This document shows, piece by piece, positions 15,401 through 20,698 of a DNA stretch of 20,698 nt. The number at the start of each line of letters is the position of its first letter. Position 1 is the stretch's first letter. Under the pieces are notes generated by a model. That model was given only the letters and a program-made list of their open reading frames with translations. It ran no database searches and was not told the DNA's origin. Made by a program: the position numbers and the translations under genes. This stretch comes from Bryobacterales bacterium (GTDB lineage: Bacteria > Acidobacteriota > Terriglobia > Bryobacterales > Bryobacteraceae). The stretch covers positions 961 through 21,658 of the forward strand of contig PKZC01000215.1 in the NCBI GenBank assembly GCA_003132905.1, in the 5' to 3' direction.

Positions 15401-16183
15401 CTCACGGTCCGGCCTACGCACGGTCTCGTTCTTACCAGCACGTTTAGCTGGCAGAAGTCTTTAGATATCGGCGTGGATGGCAACCCCAACACTTCCGTTG
15501 CTGGCCCTACGAACCCATCCGTCAACGACGTCGTGCAAGCGCCCATGGCGAGTAAGTCAATTTCTGAGTTCGATCAGCCCTTCCTGTTCGTTGTCGCCGG
15601 TCAATATACCTTGCCGAAGATCGAACAGCTCAAAGGCGCTTCCTACGTCTTCAAGGATTGGCAGATTGGGACCTTGCTCTCCTATTCGAGCGGACTTCCG
15701 ATCCCGGTTCCAGCCTCTTCGACCAGTATTTCGAACCAGTTGTTCCAGGGCGCGCTCGACAACCGCGTGCAGGGAGTGCCGCTCTATCTGGTGCAAAATC
15801 TGAACTGCCATTGCTTCGATCCTTCGACCACCCCGGTATTGAATCCGGCAGCGTGGCAGGCTCCCGCACCCGGCCAATTCGGCACTGCGGCTCCATTCTA
15901 CAGCGACTTCCGCTATTCCCGGCATCCCAATGAGAACATCAACCTGGGACGCACCTGGCGGTTCAAGGAACGTATGAGCCTCAACCTGCGAATGGAGTTC
16001 TCAAACTTCCTGAACCGCACCTATTTGAATAACCCCACGGCGACGAATCCAACCACGCCGGTTACGCACAATTCGGCGGGCCTGCTGACCGGCGGATTCG
16101 GATACATCAGCACGGCGTTCTCGAGCACCAACCAGCTCGCGCAGCCGCGCAACGGTGTGATTGTCGCTCGCTTCACCTTCTAA
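12446..16183 (+). CDS. Oar-like TonB-dependent outer-membrane receptor (first of pair)
   Basis: This 1245-residue outer-membrane protein probably imports a large or scarce substrate, such as an oligosaccharide or peptide, using TonB energy. I choose the ATG at 12446 because GAGGAGA lies 5 nt upstream and the signal peptide (about 1-26, ending AFA) starts there. The in-frame ATG at 12254 lies upstream of the promoter. Domains are a carboxypeptidase-regulatory-like beta-sandwich (about 31-113, GTITGTVTDTTGAVV), a TonB-box-like SESVTVSAEA (118-127), a plug (about 130-255, with VRNPNNVLNVVPG and SGTNQFHGTVYDYF), then a long beta-barrel ending in RFTF, whose final Phe suits barrel assembly. The CxC motif at 747/749 precedes NYPFALGPRVGGAY. 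The protein is clearly paralogous to the next gene. Substrate is unknown. Confidence 0.93.
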   Translation: MRSLFAAAGTVLATLCLLLFASAAFAQSDRGTITGTVTDTTGAVVANAAIEARQVETGAVFPTTTTSTGNYTLSELPVGSYQVTAALSGFKKYVRTGITVQVAQTLRIDIPLEVGTSSESVTVSAEASLLKTETGDISTNVEVQTLDQLPMLGVGAANAGSSGVRNPNNVLNVVPGAYYVPNSQVKINGAQSNSYAFHVEGQDSTNAGFPYAAAQTQPSVDAIQEVSIQTSDFAAEYGAVGGGLFNVNIKSGTNQFHGTVYDYFVNEILNAGTPFTNAGLTDSRRDNQLIRPRARRNDYGFTIGGPVEIPKLYNGKDKTFFFFNFEQFRETQIINNVPITVPTSAYRTGDFSGALIADGNKSLGTDVLGRPMFAGEIYNPTTRRTVTVNGQNYVVEDPFTNNMIPTSMLDPVALKVQALIPSAQNGNSINNLIPSYDAIRHTTIPALKVDQLIGTKQKISFYWSKTRTFAPFSPIYGGSEGLPSPITADRGSFIGGPVERLNWDYTATPTVLVHLGVGYQQNDFFDDAPTITYNAATQLGLTGATIARNFPIFQGLCTAAALPGTNTGCTTAAGGTMNMGAVAGQTHSFWEKPSTNGSLTWIRGNHSYKAGYDMYWSAVPQTAYSSTMGNYTFSPNETAMPYLVGQTLPGGSLGFNYASFLLGYVDNYSIAAVADYRQSKKQLGFYVQDSWKVSRKFTLDYGLRYDFGTYYQEEHGRAVDFSPTTPNPSAGGEPGAFLFEGSGSGRCNCQFAKNYPFALGPRVGGAYSLNDKTVIRAGWGFIYGASSINPLGINSAGIVNANSVISPGLGAPAMTLAGGIPTNTIPVWPNFNPGVAPVLPTGNQPFPAGVNLLDPNAGRPPRQNEWSVGIERELTHSIVVDASYVGNRGVWWQAPSLEDVNAITPGILAAHGMSLSNAAIPTLLSTSLGSVSAATAAQYNLGVPYVGFSKSQTVAQSLRPFPQFGFIPVSGDPLGKTWYDALQTKLTVRPTHGLVLTSTFSWQKSLDIGVDGNPNTSVAGPTNPSVNDVVQAPMASKSISEFDQPFLFVVAGQYTLPKIEQLKGASYVFKDWQIGTLLSYSSGLPIPVPASSTSISNQLFQGALDNRVQGVPLYLVQNLNCHCFDPSTTPVLNPAAWQAPAPGQFGTAAPFYSDFRYSRHPNENINLGRTWRFKERMSLNLRMEFSNFLNRTYLNNPTATNPTTPVTHNSAGLLTGGFGYISTAFSSTNQLAQPRNGVIVARFTF

Positions 16184-16205
16184 CTTCGTCTCGGTTCATC
16201 TCTAG

Positions 16206-16236
16206 ACCCCGCCGTTCAAACGCGGCGGGGTTTTCG
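16206..16236 (+). terminator. Intrinsic terminator after the first receptor
   Basis: A 9-bp GC-rich stem, ACCCCGCCG (16206-16214) with CGGCGGGGT (16223-16231), has an 8-nt loop and is followed by TTTTCGTTT. It starts 23 nt past the receptor stop and is a textbook rho-independent terminator. The two receptors are therefore separate transcription units. Confidence 0.9.
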
Positions 16237-16315
16237 TTTCTAACCACTCCATCACACACTCGGTATGCAACAGCATCCGATCCCCGCTGCTGCAAGGAAC
16301 GATCGAACGCCGCTC

Positions 16316-16364
16316 TGAAATTTCACTTTTGCACTTGACGAGAGGGGGTCGAATCTAATATGCT
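16316..16364 (+). promoter_or_regulatory. Promoter of the second TonB-dependent receptor gene
   Basis: The 17-nt block TGAAATTTCACTTTTGC (16316-16332) is followed by TTGACG (16335-16340) and, after 18 nt, TATGCT (16359-16364). An alternative -10, TAATAT, overlaps with a 15-nt spacer. GGTCGA (16347-16352) and TCGACC (16364-16369) form an inverted repeat around the -10 box. The arrangement matches that before the first receptor, and part of the leader (AAGTTAA after the -10) is also shared. Confidence 0.68.
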
Positions 16365-16476
16365 CGACCAAGTTAAATTTTAGTGAAGAATGCTCGTAGC
16401 GTTCTGCGCGATCCGCAGAAGTATCTCAGCGCGCGAGCTTGGGGTCAACTTACTCAACGTCCGAGGAGAGGTGTGT

Positions 16477-19400
16477 ATGCGCTCTGCGTTTGTAGCCGCT
16501 GGATTACTGTTCTTGAGCATGCTGCTGATTGTGCCACTGGCATTTGGCCAGGGCGCTAACGGAACCATCACTGGCACTGTAACCGATCCTACAGGGTTAG
16601 CAGTCGCCGGAGCGAACGTGGAAGCCAGGAACACCGACACTGGAGCGGCCTATACGGGTGCATCCACCAGCGCCGGGAATTATGCCATCACCAATTTGCC
16701 GGTTGGCACCTATGAAGTGACCGTGAAGGTGTCGGGGTTCAAGACTTACACGCACACCAACCTCGCCATGGCGGCCGCGCAAGTCATGCGGGAAGACATT
16801 CCGCTGCAAGTGGGCGAGACCACGGAATCGATAACAGTCGAGGCCCAAGCTTCGCTGCTAAAGACGGAAACCGGCGAGTTGGCCGACAACGTCACGGTCG
16901 AGCAAATGATCGATTCGCCTTTGCTGGGGATCGGGACGGTGAACTCCGGCACGTCCGGCGTGCGCAATCCTTACAATGTGCTCCAAACCCTTCCCGGCGT
17001 GTCCGGTTATAACGCAGGTGGTACAGTTGGCGGGCCGATGGTCGTCAACGGTCTCGGTGGCGCGCAGCCTGGCAATGGTTTCACTGTGTCTCTTACTGAA
17101 ACCATGCGCATCGAAGGCCAGGACGCCACCTCGCAGATCTTCGGGAATTACACTTACACGCAGATGGCCCAGCCGAACGCGGACGCGATACAGGAAATCG
17201 CATTCCAAACCAGCAACTACGCCCCTGAGGTGGGACAGGCGGGCACGGCGGTCATTAACATGACAATGAAGTCCGGCACCAATCAATATCACGGCACCGG
17301 CTTCGACTACTTCGTCAACGAAGACCTGAACGCCGGCGATCCGTTTACCATCAACAACACCGGCACCGGCAAAGAACGGCCTCGCAACCGGCGTAACGAT
17401 TTCGGCGGCACCTTGGGCGGTCCAGTCAGCATCCCCAAGCTCTACAACGGAAAAAACAAGACCTTTTTCTTCTTCGCCTACGAGGAGTATCTCGAAAGCA
17501 ACCAGTTGACCTTCAACGACACGGTGCCCACCACCGCGTTTCGGAATGGCGATTTCTCCGCCATCTCTGCCAACGGAAATTGCAGTCTGTGTGCTGCCAA
17601 CGGAATTCCGACTACACCGTTGGGCGTGGACGCTTTAGGGCGTCCCATGTATGCCAACGAGATCTACGATCCCACCACGCGCGCCATCAACCCCGCCAAT
17701 GGGTTGGGTTACGCTAATCCGTATCCGAACAATGTCATCCCTAAGAGCGCCTTTAGCGCGAGTTCGTTGGCATTTCAGAACTTGTTTCCCCAGCCGCAGA
17801 ATTCCAATCTCATCAATAACTACAACGGGAACATTCCAAGTCAACGATACACGGCTATACCGTCGATCAAGATCGATCAGATTATCTCTTCGAAGGACAA
17901 GTTGTCGTTCTATTGGTCGCGGATCAACACCCAAAGCCAAGTGGCGACTCCGTATGGAAACGCGGATGGCCTTCCAGAAGAGATCGGAGGCTACCGCGGC
18001 ACTTTCATTCCCAGCTACACGACACGTCTGAATTACGACCGCACTATTTCGCCCACCCTCCTGCTGCACCTGGGCGCCGGATACTACCACACCAGTTTTA
18101 GCGATAAAGCGGCGTTCCTCAAATTCGATCCGTCCGCTTTCGATCTTACCGGCTTTGTCCAGGACCGCCAGTTCCCAAGCGTGACGGGAATGTGCATCGC
18201 GGCGCCGTTTGGGGCAGTTGGATGCTCCGGCTACGGCGGTATGCAAAATATTGGGACGTCTGGTCAAATCCAGGGACAGAACTATGAAGAGAAGCCCACC
18301 TTCAACGCCAATGCCACCTGGGTTCACGGCAGCCACACCTACAAGGTGGGCGCGGAGCTGTACCTGGAGCAAGCCTACACCGGAGCCTTTTCGGGCGTTA
18401 CCCTGGCAACCGCGTCAGCCGCCGGCACTCCGGTTGCCACGGCGCAACCCTTCATCCCGACGTTCAGCCTCAATGGATTTACTCAAGGCTTCAACTACGC
18501 CAGCTTCTTGCTGGGAGACTATGCTTCCACCACCCAGAGCCCCAATGAGTTTACCCGCGCAGGACACCAGCAGTGGGGGCTGTTCATTCAAGACTCCTGG
18601 AAGGTCACGCGTAAGCTGACCCTGAATTACGGCATCCGGTGGGATTACGCAACCCCGGAGCACGAGCAATACGGTCGTTGGGGGCAGTTGGATCCGACAG
18701 CGCCGAACGCCAATGCGGATGGCGAACTGGGGGCCACCCAGTACGCCTCCACCTGCCATTGCCCGTTTTACCAATCCGCCTATCCTTTCGCTCTTGGGCC
18801 GCGACTCGGCGTCGCTTATCAGATCACCCCGAAGACGGTATTTCGTGGAGGCTGGGGACTTAATTACCAGTTCGTTGGAAACCCCGCGGGAGCCACTGTC
18901 GGAACGAACGGTGCCTATCCTCTTGCGGGCATTAATCCGTATGTGAACATCTCCACTCCAGGTGCAATTGTGCAACCCACCTGGCCCGTCACCGATCCGA
19001 ACGTCTTTCCGCCCCCGGGCGTGGTGGGCTCTCCCGGCACAGCGGTCCCTTCCACTCCTTATGTGCCCGACGGCAACCAAAATCGGCCGCCGCGCATCAA
19101 CCAGTGGAGCGCCGGCTTCCAGCGAGAGATCACCAAGGATTTCGTCCTGGAGGTTAATTACGTGGGCAACCGCGGAGTTTGGCTGCCCAGCGGCCCTTTG
19201 GGGTTCCTCAGCCAAATCTCGCCGCAAAAATACGCGAGCTACCATTTGTACCCGTATCCCGGAACCGGCCCCTGCTCCAGTGGCGGCGGAGTCTGCAAGA
19301 GCTCAACCTACGATAACTATGATGACTTCCTCCTGACGACGCAGCCAATCAGCAGCCCCCAGGTGATCAGCACCATGGCTGCGCGAGGAATCACCAATCT

Positions 19401-20358
19401 TCTGCCCTATCCAAGCTTCAACACCGGTAACTCGCTGGAGAGCACCCTGTACCCCTTCCCGCAGTTCGGCAACCTGGAAACGACGGTTTCGCCGACCGGC
19501 GATTCCAGGTACGACTCGTTGCAGATCAAGGGGACCAAGCGTTTCTCGCACGGGCTACAAGCCAATGGCAACTTCACCTGGGGACAAGGCTTTCTGCGGC
19601 CTGTTCAGCAGGACTTCTTCAACCCCCAGGCCTCCCGGTGGCAATTGCAGCAGATCCCGCCACTCAATCTGAACTTCAACGCCATCTACACGGTGCCCAA
19701 GGCGCAGTTCATTCCCAAGTACCTCCAATACGCGGCGAAGGATTGGCAGCTGGGCTGGTTTTCCAATTACCAGAGCGGCCAGTTCCTGGCGCCTCCCGTA
19801 AGCCCCACCTTGAATCTGCTCCCGAGCGAGGAGATCCGAGTTCCGGGCCAGCCGTTGTATGCGCCAGGCGTCAACATCAACGATCTGAGTACCTACAACG
19901 CGGTCACCACCCAGGTGCTGAATCCAAACGCTTGGGCGCCATGTCCGGTGAACACCACTTGTGCCGCGGCGAATGTCACCACTGGCTTTTTTGGCCCCCA
20001 GACCAACGCAACCGTGTACTATAAAGACTTCCGCGCCCCGCGGACTCCCACGGAGAACCTTAACTTCGGCCGCAATTTCCGGTTTGGTCCGGAAGGCAAG
20101 TTCAACGTCTTTATCCGGGCCGAATTCGTCAACGTCTTCAATCGGACTTTGATGCCTGCACCGAATACCGGCACCGGCGCCTTCCCCGTTTATCCGCAGA
20201 ATCCGGTGATCAGGGCTGGCACTGGACCAAACAGCCCCATTTTGGCCGGGTGGGGAGCCATCACCGGCACCTACAATGCACCAGGCGCGATAACCAGCGC
20301 CAATCCGCCGTATCTTCTGGGCCGCTCAGGTACGCTGATCGCCCGGTTCTCATTCTGA
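16477..20358 (+). CDS. Oar-like TonB-dependent outer-membrane receptor (second of pair)
   Basis: This 1293-residue paralogue of the preceding receptor has the same order: signal peptide (about 1-24, ending AFG), carboxypeptidase-regulatory-like domain (about 29-111, GTITGTVTDPTGLAV), TonB-box-like ESITVEAQA (118-126), plug (about 128-270, GVRNPYNVLQTLPGVSG and SGTNQYHGTGFDYF), and a beta-barrel ending in RFSF. Shared blocks with its neighbour include DYFVNExLNAGxPFT, IPKLYNGKxKTFFFF and YPFALGPRxGxAY preceded by a CxC pair (760/762). The extracellular-loop regions between differ strongly in length and sequence, which suggests different ligands. The ATG at 16477 follows GAGGAGAG and gives a complete signal peptide. 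An ATG at 16390 in frame would add 29 unlikely residues. Substrate is not predictable. Confidence 0.93.
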   Translation: MRSAFVAAGLLFLSMLLIVPLAFGQGANGTITGTVTDPTGLAVAGANVEARNTDTGAAYTGASTSAGNYAITNLPVGTYEVTVKVSGFKTYTHTNLAMAAAQVMREDIPLQVGETTESITVEAQASLLKTETGELADNVTVEQMIDSPLLGIGTVNSGTSGVRNPYNVLQTLPGVSGYNAGGTVGGPMVVNGLGGAQPGNGFTVSLTETMRIEGQDATSQIFGNYTYTQMAQPNADAIQEIAFQTSNYAPEVGQAGTAVINMTMKSGTNQYHGTGFDYFVNEDLNAGDPFTINNTGTGKERPRNRRNDFGGTLGGPVSIPKLYNGKNKTFFFFAYEEYLESNQLTFNDTVPTTAFRNGDFSAISANGNCSLCAANGIPTTPLGVDALGRPMYANEIYDPTTRAINPANGLGYANPYPNNVIPKSAFSASSLAFQNLFPQPQNSNLINNYNGNIPSQRYTAIPSIKIDQIISSKDKLSFYWSRINTQSQVATPYGNADGLPEEIGGYRGTFIPSYTTRLNYDRTISPTLLLHLGAGYYHTSFSDKAAFLKFDPSAFDLTGFVQDRQFPSVTGMCIAAPFGAVGCSGYGGMQNIGTSGQIQGQNYEEKPTFNANATWVHGSHTYKVGAELYLEQAYTGAFSGVTLATASAAGTPVATAQPFIPTFSLNGFTQGFNYASFLLGDYASTTQSPNEFTRAGHQQWGLFIQDSWKVTRKLTLNYGIRWDYATPEHEQYGRWGQLDPTAPNANADGELGATQYASTCHCPFYQSAYPFALGPRLGVAYQITPKTVFRGGWGLNYQFVGNPAGATVGTNGAYPLAGINPYVNISTPGAIVQPTWPVTDPNVFPPPGVVGSPGTAVPSTPYVPDGNQNRPPRINQWSAGFQREITKDFVLEVNYVGNRGVWLPSGPLGFLSQISPQKYASYHLYPYPGTGPCSSGGGVCKSSTYDNYDDFLLTTQPISSPQVISTMAARGITNLLPYPSFNTGNSLESTLYPFPQFGNLETTVSPTGDSRYDSLQIKGTKRFSHGLQANGNFTWGQGFLRPVQQDFFNPQASRWQLQQIPPLNLNFNAIYTVPKAQFIPKYLQYAAKDWQLGWFSNYQSGQFLAPPVSPTLNLLPSEEIRVPGQPLYAPGVNINDLSTYNAVTTQVLNPNAWAPCPVNTTCAAANVTTGFFGPQTNATVYYKDFRAPRTPTENLNFGRNFRFGPEGKFNVFIRAEFVNVFNRTLMPAPNTGTGAFPVYPQNPVIRAGTGPNSPILAGWGAITGTYNAPGAITSANPPYLLGRSGTLIARFSF

Positions 20359-20374
20359 TGTAGTGTTTGATGTA

Positions 20375-20698
20375 GTGCCCTGGACGTTTGTCACGCAACA
20401 AAGGCCGCGAAGATACCTGATCGTTCTTCGCGGCCTTATCTTTTGCTTAATCCTCGCGACAGCGTTCGCAGCCAGCCGTGCGTTTACCTCCTACGCGAGC
20501 GTGAAGCCGATCCTGGACGCCGAGCGGGATGGTCTGCCCTCCGATCTGAAAAACGCAGACCAAGCCAAGTGGCTTGCTTGGACTCGGCGGCAGGACAAAG
20601 CGATTCGCGAGCGGCTTGAGCAGGGCGAGCTGGATTCCATGGTCAATCTGCTGCTGTACGGCACATCGTTCACCAGTCAGCCCAGGATCAGCATGCAA
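20375..20698 (+). CDS. Exported protein of unknown function, N-terminal part
   Basis: A stop-free frame runs to the right edge without any ATG in its first part. From GTG 20375 it gives 108 residues: an Arg-containing start (QQRPRRY), a hydrophobic segment LIVLRGLIFCLILATAFAAS (about 15-34) that looks like a signal peptide, then a soluble charged region with SVKPILDAERDGLPSDL, RRQDKAIRERLEQGELDS and LLLYGTSFTSQPRI. The last block recalls unnamed Acidobacteriota secreted proteins, from memory. Third codon positions are GC-rich, as in the real genes nearby. The start is uncertain: GTG 20363 and GTG 20375 lack a ribosome site, CTG 20417 is possible, and a GTG near 20504 would lose the signal peptide. 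It may be a complete 5' end or a fusion remnant. Confidence 0.6.
   Translation, partial: MPWTFVTQQRPRRYLIVLRGLIFCLILATAFAASRAFTSYASVKPILDAERDGLPSDLKNADQAKWLAWTRRQDKAIRERLEQGELDSMVNLLLYGTSFTSQPRISMQ
20401..20447 (+). terminator. Intrinsic terminator after the second receptor, inside the next reading frame
   Basis: A perfect 13-bp stem pairs AAGGCCGCGAAGA (20401-20413) with TCTTCGCGGCCTT (20425-20437) around an 11-nt loop, followed by ATCTTTTGCTT. It starts 42 nt after the receptor stop. The same bases can be read as codons of the partial gene that follows. Confidence 0.85.

Noticed and set aside
20447..20698. Minus-strand 83-codon ORF at the right edge
   Set aside because: The plus-strand frame over the same DNA has a signal peptide, GC-rich third positions and family-like blocks. 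The minus-strand translation has none of these.

Overview
The window looks like chromosomal DNA from an Acidobacteriota bacterium, probably close to Solibacter/Bryobacter. This is inferred from gene families, not from a marker gene. The main clues are two very long Oar-like TonB-dependent receptors with an N-terminal carboxypeptidase-regulatory-like domain, a secreted PQQ-type beta-propeller, a subtilase ending in WGTNVT repeats, an even, moderately high GC content and good AGGAGG-type ribosome sites. I see no rRNA, tRNA, CRISPR array, insertion sequence or phage gene.

Region 1 (1-1685, minus strand) is the 5' part of a high-affinity potassium-uptake (Kdp) operon. In transcription order it holds a universal-stress-like protein, an unnamed 27-residue membrane peptide, the 27-residue KdpF, and KdpA, which runs off the left edge. 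Region 2 (1908-3137, minus) is a class V aminotransferase of the serine/alanine-glyoxylate type, ending at a strong hairpin.

Region 3 (3350-9750, plus) has five same-strand genes: an exported subtilisin-like protease with a C-terminal hexapeptide array, a membrane HD-GYP/GAF signalling protein, an iron-type alcohol dehydrogenase very like hydroxyacid-oxoacid transhydrogenase (ADHFE1), a Tat-signal-bearing arylmalonate decarboxylase-like protein and a secreted DinB-like protein. Spacings of 11-51 nt allow co-transcription, but the functions do not form an obvious pathway.

Region 4 (9753-12180, minus) holds a short-chain dehydrogenase whose stop lies 2 nt from the DinB stop, and a secreted PQQ-like beta-propeller with a near-consensus promoter that leaves almost no 5' leader.

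Region 5 (12300-20447, plus) is a tandem pair of paralogous outer-membrane receptors. Each has its own closely related promoter and leader and its own intrinsic terminator. At the right edge an ORF with no ATG start encodes the start of an exported protein, and its signal-peptide region coincides with the second receptor's terminator.

I found no clearly new multi-gene system. The most interesting items are the duplicated receptor promoter cassette with a palindrome and a copy-specific inverted repeat, the Tat-exported AMDase-like protein, the subtilase repeat tail, the extra micro-ORF in the kdp operon, and the terminator embedded in a reading frame.
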